Below are positions 44,529-51,479 of a DNA stretch of 64,000 nt, piece by piece. Numbering within the stretch: the stretch's first letter is position 1; each line of letters starts with the position of its first letter. Below the pieces are notes generated by a model. The model had not been told where the DNA came from and did not search any database. It was given only the letters and a program-made list of their open reading frames with translations. The DNA is from Lysinibacillus irui. GTDB lineage: Bacteria > Bacillota > Bacilli > Bacillales_A > Planococcaceae. The stretch covers positions 1,667,501 through 1,731,500 of the forward strand of contig NZ_CP113527.1 of assembly GCF_028877475.1 (NCBI RefSeq). Direction: 5' to 3'. Both the position numbers and the translations under genes were made by a program.

Positions 44529-44677
44529 GTATATCACTCCTTCTATTGGTACTTAGATACTTAATCACCTTTATATATATGCAACGAAATAGATTTCTCC
44601 TAGTTATGTATCTTGACTTCATCCAAGCAACTTTTAGGAGGTTACATATACTAGAAAAGAAAGGAGGGAGAAAAGAT

Positions 44678-46072
44678 ATGAAGCCTCTTTCGGTGAAAAA
44701 TTTAGCAATGATTACGACAGGCTATATAGTGCAAGGGTCAGAGGATTTACTGATTCAGCATGGTGCTTATCGATTAAAACAAGTAAAAAAACCTAATACG
44801 GCCCTTTTTACTAGTAAACGCATTGTCAATTGGAAAAATCTTGAGCCATTTTCTCCTCTAGTGCTAGTGACCGATAGAGCTTATCGGCCAAATGACATTC
44901 CAAACCAAGTTAATATGATACAGGTAGCGAATGCAAATGAGGCCTATTGGAAGTTTGTTCATTTTTATCGCAATCAGTTCCAGATCCCCATTGTAGCGAT
45001 TACAGGAACTTCGGGGAAAACAACAACAAAAGAGATGATTAAACATATTCTTTCAGCAGAGCATAAAGTGACCGCTACTACATTGAGCAGTAATTCAAGA
45101 ACGGCATCATTGCAATATTTACTAAGTATTGAGGAAGATACAGAGGCAGCCGTATTTGAAACGGCTGTTGGCTCACCAGGTGATGTTACAAATGCTGGGA
45201 AATACTTCAAACCGACGATCGGGATTATTACTAATATCGGAGCCCATCATTTAAATTATTGCAAAACATTAGAGGGCTATATTCAAGCAAAGGGAGAAAT
45301 GCTAGACATTATTCATCCTAAAGGTACGTTAATTATTAATGCGGAGGATATCAATACTAAAAAACTAGATGTTTCTAGATTTAGTGGGCGCTTGATAAAG
45401 GTGGGAAAGCATGAATCCTGTGATTTTCGAGCGAGTCATATTCAGTATTATCAAAAGGGCATGAAATTTGTTCTTCAGTATGACAGACAAAGCTATGACA
45501 TTCTTGTACCAGGATTTGGTGAACATCAGGTCTATAATGCCCTTGCTGCCATCGCAGCAGTCTATGACATGGGGGTACCTATTCCAGTTGCAGCAAAACA
45601 ACTTCAGTCATTCCGCCAATTGAAAAAACAACTCCAGCTCTTTGAGGGCATCAATCATTCGATGTTATTGGATGATACTTGGAGTATTACAACCACCTCC
45701 TTAGAGGCTGCTTTAAAAGTATTAAATGAGCTAGGGGATGGCAAGAAGAAAATTGCTGTGATAGGGACGATTACGGATTTAGGTTCATGGGGCTATGTTA
45801 TTCACGAGCAAGCGGGTGAATTAATCCATCGTATTGGTGCGGATGTTTTGATAACTATTGGGGAGCATGCCAAGATTATGGCGGATTATGCAGTAATGCT
45901 AGGGTTTAGCAAGCCTGTTTATTCATTTAAAAATAGCACGCTCGTTTATCCGTTATTGCAGGGGATTATGGATGAGAATACGATTGTTCTCATAAAAGGT
46001 GATATGTATAGTAAACAGGTGTCAAAACTAGCAACGGAGCTAAAGCTTAAACCTACACCACCCGCAGATTAA
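44678..46072 (+). CDS. MurF-like Mur ligase, paralogue A
   Basis: A 464-residue three-domain Mur ligase; ATG at 44678 is behind AAGGAGGG. The N-terminal ~95 residues resemble the MurF substrate domain. P-loop is ITGTSGKTTTKEM, then VFETAVGSPGDV, IITNIGAHHLNYC, the AKGEM lysine and FGEHQVYNALAAIAA. The C-terminal motif is LDDTWSITTTSLEAALKVL where MurF has D-D-x-Y-N-A-N-P-x-S. It is unlikely to be the housekeeping MurF, since the D-Ala-D-Ala contact motif is changed and no mur or ddl genes are nearby. Confidence 0.88.
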   Translation: MKPLSVKNLAMITTGYIVQGSEDLLIQHGAYRLKQVKKPNTALFTSKRIVNWKNLEPFSPLVLVTDRAYRPNDIPNQVNMIQVANANEAYWKFVHFYRNQFQIPIVAITGTSGKTTTKEMIKHILSAEHKVTATTLSSNSRTASLQYLLSIEEDTEAAVFETAVGSPGDVTNAGKYFKPTIGIITNIGAHHLNYCKTLEGYIQAKGEMLDIIHPKGTLIINAEDINTKKLDVSRFSGRLIKVGKHESCDFRASHIQYYQKGMKFVLQYDRQSYDILVPGFGEHQVYNALAAIAAVYDMGVPIPVAAKQLQSFRQLKKQLQLFEGINHSMLLDDTWSITTTSLEAALKVLNELGDGKKKIAVIGTITDLGSWGYVIHEQAGELIHRIGADVLITIGEHAKIMADYAVMLGFSKPVYSFKNSTLVYPLLQGIMDENTIVLIKGDMYSKQVSKLATELKLKPTPPAD

Positions 46073-46218
46073 CTTGCTTCTGACAATATAGGATATTGAC
46101 TGTGCCACATAGAAAGAAGCGCTAATAAGGTATAGTAATTGATCAGAAAACAACACTCTGAATCAAGAGAAGGAACAAATCATCTATAAGATTGATAAAG
46201 AGAGGAGGCGTAGTACAC

Positions 46219-47607
46219 TTGCAACCGATTAGTGTGCAAAAACTTAGGAATGTACTACAGGGAAAGCTCATTCATGGATCAGATCAATGGTCTGTTCAGC
46301 ATGCAATCTACTATAATCGGCATGATTTAACGAAAAGTCATACGCTTCTGTTTGTAAGTCGAAGTGATCAAATTAACTGGCAAGAGATTGATCGAAAAGG
46401 TCCGTCCCTCATCATATCTGATAAGCCGTCTACTGAGTTAAAAAACGCCTTAGACAATACAACCGTTTTACAAGTCAAAAGCGTTACGCAGGCCTATTGG
46501 ACTTTTATCGAATATTATCGGAGTCTGTTTGACATTCCGGTTGTTGCTTTGACAGGAACCTGTGGTAAAACAACAACAAAAGAGATGTTAAAGCATATCG
46601 CGAGTAAGCATTGGCAAGTGCAAGCATCCGTCAGCAGTAAAAATGAGCCGAGACAATCATTACCCTATTTGACGGGTATTGAAGAGAAAACACAAGCGGC
46701 TATATTTGAATTAGGCTTAGGCAACACAGGGAATATTAAACATCAGTGTATGATCTATCAGCCAACAATCGGTATTATTACGAATATTGGTGTACATCAT
46801 TTAGACGGCTGTCTCAACCTTGAAGGTTATATTAAGGCCAAGGCTGAAATTGTAGAGGGAATTAAAGAAGATGGCACGTTAATCATCAATGCGGATGATG
46901 ATAACATTAAAACAATATCTTTGAAACGATTTAAAGGGAAGATTATTAAATTTGGTTTACAGGATTCGGCGGATTACAAGGCTTCGAAAATACAATTTGC
47001 CAATACAGGTATGAAATTTGTACTTGAATTTGCAGAGACAACGTATAACGTATTTGTCCCTGGCTATGGGGAACACCAAGTTTACAATGCGTTAGCCGCA
47101 ATTGCCGCCTGTCATGAAATGGGGCTGACCATTCGTCAGGCTATTTCAGGATTAAGGAATTTTAAACCAATGGCAAGACATTTAGAATTTACGACAGGAC
47201 TAGGAGATAGTACGATTATCGATGATACATGGACCAATAATCCAACATCGGTAGAGGCAGCCTTAAAAGTATTAGATACAGTAGGAAAAGAGAAAAAGGT
47301 TATTCTTATTTTAGGTGATATTAAGAGATTGGGTAATTTTGAGGAAAAATATCATCGAGAAATTGGCTCGATGGTTGCTGAGAGAAAGATTGATACATTA
47401 ATTACCATCGGCAAAAGGGCAGAGAAAATTGCCGACCAGGCTCAAAAAGATGGAACCAACGCAGAAGTTCATACGTTTAAAGAGGTAGCAGGCGTTTTAG
47501 AACTATTGAAACCAAAGCTTGATGCGGACACGATTGTCTTAATAAAAGGGCCGATGTCGAGTAGATCCATGATTGAATTTGCCAATACACTTAAAAACTC
47601 TTTATAG
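46219..47607 (+). CDS. MurF-like Mur ligase, paralogue B
   Basis: A 462-residue paralogue of the preceding gene, alike along its whole length. TTG at 46219 follows AGAGGAGG by ten bases and gives an N-terminus QPISVQKL, parallel to KPLSVKNL of paralogue A. P-loop is LTGTCGKTTTKEM, then IFELGLGNTGNI, IITNIGVHHLDGC, AKAEIVEGI, YGEHQVYNALAAIAA and IDDTWTNNPTSVEAALKVL. A 146-bp gap separates it from paralogue A, and a strong terminator follows. The duplication suggests two different but related ligation steps. Confidence 0.88.
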   Translation: MQPISVQKLRNVLQGKLIHGSDQWSVQHAIYYNRHDLTKSHTLLFVSRSDQINWQEIDRKGPSLIISDKPSTELKNALDNTTVLQVKSVTQAYWTFIEYYRSLFDIPVVALTGTCGKTTTKEMLKHIASKHWQVQASVSSKNEPRQSLPYLTGIEEKTQAAIFELGLGNTGNIKHQCMIYQPTIGIITNIGVHHLDGCLNLEGYIKAKAEIVEGIKEDGTLIINADDDNIKTISLKRFKGKIIKFGLQDSADYKASKIQFANTGMKFVLEFAETTYNVFVPGYGEHQVYNALAAIAACHEMGLTIRQAISGLRNFKPMARHLEFTTGLGDSTIIDDTWTNNPTSVEAALKVLDTVGKEKKVILILGDIKRLGNFEEKYHREIGSMVAERKIDTLITIGKRAEKIADQAQKDGTNAEVHTFKEVAGVLELLKPKLDADTIVLIKGPMSSRSMIEFANTLKNSL

Positions 47608-47614
47608 AGCAAAA

Positions 47615-47643
47615 GGGTGTCTCAAAATTAAATGAGACACCCA
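47615..47643. terminator. Terminator after Mur ligase paralogue B
   Basis: GGGTGTCTCA and TGAGACACCC form a perfect stem around 9 nt. A-rich sequence precedes and T-rich sequence follows, so it may also stop minus-strand transcription. Confidence 0.8.
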
Positions 47644-47653
47644 ATTATCTTAC

Positions 47654-47850
47654 TTATTTTAAAACGCGTCGAGCTGTTACAAAATTCTTTTGTGCCCATG
47701 TCGTTGTCATACTAATATATTGATTACTCCCTAAATAGATCCCCGTTTGTGTGATTTCTATTGGTAGAGAAGAATACTAAATCAACTTTTTCAAGCTGAG
47801 ATTTTTGAATAAGTGTACTAACTAAAGCTTGCTATACTTCTGGGCGTAGA
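47654..47850 (-). pseudogene. Remnant of an NlpC/P60 domain
   Basis: On the minus strand two frame-shifted pieces align with the end of the adjacent NlpC/P60 gene. One reads ALVSTLIQKSQLEKVDLVFF (compare MSKGSTVARANLKKGDLVFF). The other reads ITQTGIYLGSNQYISMTTTW, then AQKNFVTARRVLK-stop (compare VGIYAGDHRII...AKHYITAKRVI). An in-frame TAG and a frameshift break it. It lies directly beyond the stop of the intact gene and looks like a decayed duplicate of its last domain. Confidence 0.7.
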
Positions 47851-47851
47851 G

Positions 47852-48793
47852 TTATTTAGTAGAGATAACGCGCTTCGCAGTAATATAATGTTTAGCATAA
47901 TAATCAACAAATAATACTCTTGTCATGACACCATCGGAATTAGGGATGATGATGCGGTGATCGCCTGCATAAATCCCTACAAGAGAAGGGTTTTTTGAAC
48001 CTTTCACACTATTAAAGAAGACTAAATCACCCTTTTTCAAATTAGCACGCGCTACAGTTGATCCTTTGCTCATTAAACCACTTAAAGAAGTTGATCCGAG
48101 TGTAACGCCACTTTTACGATAGATGAAATCGACAAAAGCTGGAGCGGTAAATCGTAGACTTGACTCATTTGTTGTCGAGCTAATCGATACTTTATTTTTA
48201 TAAGTCAGCGCATACTCAACAATTTTATCGCCTTTTGTTGCAGGGTTGGCTGATAGTAGGGTAGGTAATACTCTACGTGCAGATACATAATTTTCTTTAT
48301 AATAAGGCTTACTATTTAAATCAGAGATGATGATATTTTGTTTTGGATCAGCCATGTGAATGATTTTATTGTCGCCAATATACATGCCGACATGGTCGGG
48401 ATCTGTCCCTGTTTTTTTACTTTTAAAGAAGACTAAATCCCCTTTTTGTAATTGGTTTCTCGCTACATATGTCCCTTGCTGAATCATATAATTTTCATTG
48501 TACGTACCAAGATCTACACCATTTTTCTCGAAAATGTACATTAAAAATGAAGCACAAGAAAATTTATATGGGTATGTAGGCTTGTATACCGTATTGCTGT
48601 ATGTTGCTTGCCCCATTAAGCTTTTACCAGTTTTAATTAATTGATCTGCTTTCGCAGCAACAGCCTGTGCGTTGTTCTGTGTATTTGTTGTAGCAGCCTC
48701 TACTTGGATAGGTTGGAATGCTGTTTGCACCATTCCGAATGAACTCAATCCAATCGTTAAGGCAAGTGTTGTAGATAAAAATCGTTTATTCAT
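47852..48793 (-). CDS. Secreted protein with two NlpC/P60 domains, the second inactive
   Basis: A 313-residue secreted protein; ATG at 48793 has AAGGAGG 12 bases upstream (slightly long spacing). The signal peptide ends near VEAATTN. Domain 1 (~35-180) keeps the cysteine peptidase residues: Cys in YKFSCASFLMY and His in DPDHVGMYIGDNKIIHM. Domain 2 (~185-310) is homologous but has Ala for Cys (RFTAPAFVDFIY) and Leu for His (NPSLVGIYAGD), so it cannot be a peptidase and may bind wall peptide. The neighbouring Mur-ligase/ATP-grasp cluster may supply a peptide it acts on; that is speculation. Confidence 0.88.
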   Translation of the reverse strand: MNKRFLSTTLALTIGLSSFGMVQTAFQPIQVEAATTNTQNNAQAVAAKADQLIKTGKSLMGQATYSNTVYKPTYPYKFSCASFLMYIFEKNGVDLGTYNENYMIQQGTYVARNQLQKGDLVFFKSKKTGTDPDHVGMYIGDNKIIHMADPKQNIIISDLNSKPYYKENYVSARRVLPTLLSANPATKGDKIVEYALTYKNKVSISSTTNESSLRFTAPAFVDFIYRKSGVTLGSTSLSGLMSKGSTVARANLKKGDLVFFNSVKGSKNPSLVGIYAGDHRIIIPNSDGVMTRVLFVDYYAKHYITAKRVISTK

Positions 48794-49009
48794 GTTATTA
48801 AATAACCTCCTTAGCATCTAGTAGGATTTCTCCTGTATAGCTTTGCCATGGAAATAATCGTAGCATGAAAATCTAGGGCTTCTACGCGGTAAATGTTACC
48901 AGAGCAACAAAGGAGAGCCCCTTAACACTTGCTATAAAAGGCTTTATCGAGGGAATTTACAGTTTTATTACAAATGTTTCAGTACGTTGTCATATGGAAC
49001 ATTCTCATG

Positions 49010-49035
49010 AAAAAAACTGCCCAAAAGTGGACAGT
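49010..49035 (-). terminator. Terminator of the VOC gene
   Basis: ACTGTCC pairs with GGGCAGT on the minus strand with G-T help, followed by T6, right at the stop codon. Confidence 0.75.
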
Positions 49036-49401
49036 TTACGAGATTTTCTGAATCATTTCAACACGATTGCCAAAAGGATCTCTGAACTCAAAACGTTCAT
49101 AATGAGGGATTGGCACGGACTCTATTATGTCGATCTGATGTTGTGCTAGTTTCTCCCGCCACTCGTTAATATCCTCTACCTGATAAGCAATATGCGCCTT
49201 TGTCGTCAAACGATCGAAGCCTTCCTCTGTACCTACATGCACCTCTTGATGCCCTAGCTGCAACCAAAATCCCCCACGCCCTTTGAGAGAATCAGGTTTT
49301 TCAATTTCCTCAAGACCTAAGACATGACAATAAAATTCTCTTCCCTGCCCCTCTGTCCCCTTTGGAATCGTAATTTGCACATGATGTAAACCGATAATCA
49401 T
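49036..49401 (-). CDS. VOC-superfamily (glyoxalase-like) protein
   Basis: A 121-residue metalloenzyme-fold protein with paired beta-alpha-beta-beta-beta units: IIGLHHVQITIPKG at the start, EFYCHVLGLEEIEKP, KAHIAYQVEDINEW and FEFRDPFGNRVEMIQ at the end. The metal ligands are probably H6 or H7, the His of KAHIAY and the Glu of RVEMI. AAAGGAGG precedes the ATG. The substrate is unknown; glyoxalase I or fosfomycin-type activities cannot be assigned from sequence alone. Confidence 0.88.
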   Translation of the reverse strand: MIIGLHHVQITIPKGTEGQGREFYCHVLGLEEIEKPDSLKGRGGFWLQLGHQEVHVGTEEGFDRLTTKAHIAYQVEDINEWREKLAQHQIDIIESVPIPHYERFEFRDPFGNRVEMIQKIS

Positions 49402-49489
49402 AGAAATGAAGCCTCCTTTTCTACCTTAATTATAGTATATTTCCAAAATATTTGAAATGGTGACAGGAGGCAGAGCGCAATGGCGGCTT

Positions 49490-50095
49490 TAGTAGTGGGA
49501 GGAAAGCTCTTATTGCGGGGGTTAGTAACTTCGAATTGAGAGATAGCACTCTGGAATTGAAGGATAGGGCGGCGGATAGAATGCTCAAAGTGAAGGATAG
49601 AATGCGCGAATTGAAGGATAGGCTTAAAGCGGTGGATAGAATCTTAGAATTGAAGGATAACCATCGAAAAGTGGTGGATAAAATACTCAAATTGAAGGAT
49701 AGCGCTTAAAGCGGTGGATAGAACCCCGAAATTGAAGGATAGCCGACAAAAAGTGGTGGATAGAATGCTCAAAGTGAGGGATAGAACTCTGAAAGTGAAG
49801 GATAGTGCTTAAGCCGGTGGATAGAACCCCGAAATTGAAGGATAGCCGACAAAAAGTGGTGGATAGAATGCTCAAAGTGAGGGATAGAACTCTGAAAGTG
49901 AAGGATAGCGCTTAAAGCGGTGGATAGAACCCCAAAATTGAAGGATAGCCGACAAAAAGTGGTGGATAGAATGCTTAAAGTGAAGGATAGAACTCTGAAA
50001 GTGAAGGATAGCGCTTAAAGCGGCGGATAGAATGCGCGAATTGAAGGATAGACCCTAGGATTGAGTGATAGACTCCAAAAAAGTAAAGGATAGCC
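49490..50095 (+). repeat. Intergenic repeat array 4, 21-nt period
   Basis: Tandem 21-nt units (and some of 18 nt) end in GGATAG, such as AATGCTCAAAGTGAAGGATAG and CCGACAAAAAGTGGTGGATAG. A block of about 122 nt (AACCCCGAAATTGAAGGATA through GCTTAAAGCGGTGGATAG) is repeated three times almost unchanged at 49722-50020. Core and strand are the same as in arrays 1 and 3. It lies between the VOC gene and the cobalamin riboswitch. Confidence 0.9.
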
Positions 50096-50159
50096 CACGA
50101 TATCTAATCTATTATGATATTAGTACTATGGTATAATAATAAAAACGGAATAATAGGAT

Positions 50160-50325
50160 AGAGGTACAAATTAGATTTTTTAATTTGTTTAAAAGGGAAG
50201 ATCGGTGAAAATCCGACGCTGTCCCGCAACTGTAAATGGGAGCACATTTCAAAGGGCCACTGTTACGAGTCGTAATGGGAAGGTGGAAGGTGCGATGAAC
50301 ATAAGCCAGGAGACCTGCCTTTATC
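50160..50325 (+). promoter_or_regulatory. Cobalamin (B12) riboswitch
   Basis: The conserved core is complete: GGGAAGATCGGTGAAAATCC, GACGCTGTCCCGCAACTGTAA, a variable arm, GGGAAGG, then GATGAACATAAGCCAGGAGACCTGCC, which ends with the B12 box at 50302-50319. A likely -10 box TATAAT is at 50132-50137. Two terminator-like hairpins follow (50411-50448 and 50492-50523). No gene for B12 synthesis, transport or a B12-dependent enzyme is found downstream in the window. Confidence 0.95.
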
Positions 50326-50365
50326 TAGTACAGCCAAAAACCTACGCGGATAGGGGGTGTTGAGT

Positions 50366-50491
50366 GTGACTAGAGAAATTCTCCTGCATGCTCATAGTAC
50401 GATGATTGCTAAAAAGGTAGCTTCTATGTTTAATAGCAAGCTTTTTTTCAACTGGCCATCATCGTATTATGTCGTGTATTTGTCATTGTAG
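50366..50491 (+). CDS. Short reading frame in the riboswitch leader
   Basis: GTG at 50366, behind AGGGGGTG, opens a 41-codon frame (VTREILLHAHSTMIAKKVAS, then MFNSKLFFNW...). It ends at TAG directly against the second terminator stem. It could be a regulated small protein, the remnant of a lost riboswitch-controlled gene, or chance. No family was recognised. Confidence 0.3.
   Translation: MTREILLHAHSTMIAKKVASMFNSKLFFNWPSSYYVVYLSL
50411..50448 (+). terminator. Possible riboswitch expression-platform hairpin
   Basis: AAAAAGGTAGCTT pairs with AAGCTTTTTT across 14 nt with a small bulge, ending in a T-run. It is the probable B12-controlled terminator. Confidence 0.5.
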
Positions 50492-50523
50492 ACATCTTTC
50501 TAATGAGGGAAAGATGTTTTTTT
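50492..50523 (+). terminator. Rho-independent terminator downstream of the riboswitch
   Basis: ACATCTTTC and GAAAGATGT form a stem around 8 nt, followed by T7. Confidence 0.85.
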
Positions 50524-50550
50524 ATGTAAAACAATAAAGGAGCGGTTCAC

Positions 50551-50727
50551 ATGAATCCACAAGTGATTGAATACTATGAAAGTCTATTTAAATTAGAAAT
50601 TATGCAAGAGCCTTACGCGGCTAGACCATTGAAGGAGCTTGTTGAACAGTATGTTGGGCATGATGCCGCACATGAGCAGTCGATTTTAGCGGCATATGCG
50701 AATGTTATGAAAGAATTAATTGGATAA
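50551..50727 (+). CDS. Small protein of unknown function (58 aa)
   Basis: ATG at 50551 follows AAAGGAGCGG. The product starts MNPQVIEYYESLFKLEIMQE and ends ANVMKELIG; it is soluble, helical and acidic, and has no cysteines. It is the first frame with a good ribosome site after the cobalamin riboswitch terminators. No family was recognised, so a link to B12 is only positional. Confidence 0.6.
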   Translation: MNPQVIEYYESLFKLEIMQEPYAARPLKELVEQYVGHDAAHEQSILAAYANVMKELIG

Positions 50728-50782
50728 AATTCATGTTGGCTACTTCGTAAATGGAAGTAGCCATTATTAATGAGCGCATCCA

Positions 50783-50849
50783 TTGACAATAGTAAATTGT
50801 AGGCGTAAGATTTTTTTGAACAATCGTTTTGAACACTTGTTCAAAAAAA
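50783..50849 (+). promoter_or_regulatory. Promoter with overlapping 13-bp-arm palindrome for the TetR gene
   Basis: TTGACA at 50783-50788 and TAAGAT at 50806-50811 are 17 bp apart. From 50811 to 50849 a perfect inverted repeat, TTTTTTTGAACAA / TTGTTCAAAAAAA, has arms of 13 bp separated by 13 bp. It covers the expected transcription start, as for an autorepressed TetR gene. Confidence 0.75.
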
Positions 50850-50852
50850 GAG

Positions 50853-51461
50853 GTGAGAGAAGTCGATAAGAAAGAAGTAGCACAAAAAGAGAAAAATAAA
50901 GAGGTAAAAGAACAAATTTTGCAGGCAGCGAAATCCTTGTTTTCATCAAGAGGCTATGATGGAACGACAGTGAGACAAATTTGTGATGAGGCAAATGTGT
51001 CGCTCGCGCTTGTTTCCTATCATTTTGGTGGGAAAGAAAATGTCTTCAATGCATTATTTGAACCGCTACGCGACACCTTTATGAATGCCCATTATGATGT
51101 TAGCGATTCACTAGGTGCGCTCAGAAGCTTTTGTCGTAATTTTGTCCTTTATCGTATTCATGAGCATGAATTAATTGATATTTTACAGCAAGAGATTGTC
51201 ATGAATAGTCCAAGACTAGAGATGCTAAAGGATGTTTTTTTACCTTCCTGGGAGCAGCTTCGAACAATTTTACAAGCGTGTCAAGAGCAACAGACCATAC
51301 ACTATGAGTCCATTGATGTCGCGTTGAACTTTATTATGGGGACGTTAATGTATTCCTTGAATAACCCATTTTTAAATCGTTCTTCTTTACAATCAACACC
51401 CGAGCAAATTGCAGAGCTTGCAGTTCATTTCGTGTTCAATGGTCTTCACACAAAACAATAA
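50853..51461 (+). CDS. TetR-family regulator
   Basis: The N-terminal helix-turn-helix reads KEQILQAAKSLFSSRGYDGTTVRQICDEANVSLALVSYHFGGKENVFNALF (residues ~15-65). It is followed by a helical ligand-binding domain with no known ligand. The start is uncertain: GAGGTGAG best fits a start near 50862, where the codon is GTC. GTG at 50853 is given; TTG at 50829 lies within the operator. The gene is 18 nt upstream of a dehydrogenase gene, which it probably controls together with itself. Confidence 0.88.
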   Translation: MREVDKKEVAQKEKNKEVKEQILQAAKSLFSSRGYDGTTVRQICDEANVSLALVSYHFGGKENVFNALFEPLRDTFMNAHYDVSDSLGALRSFCRNFVLYRIHEHELIDILQQEIVMNSPRLEMLKDVFLPSWEQLRTILQACQEQQTIHYESIDVALNFIMGTLMYSLNNPFLNRSSLQSTPEQIAELAVHFVFNGLHTKQ

Positions 51462-51479
51462 ATAAAGAAGGTAATCACA

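Noticed and set aside
44678..47607. Housekeeping murF
   Set aside because: Two tandem copies with altered D-D-x-Y-N-A-N-P motifs and no ddl or mur neighbours argue against the essential enzyme, though only the whole genome can settle it.
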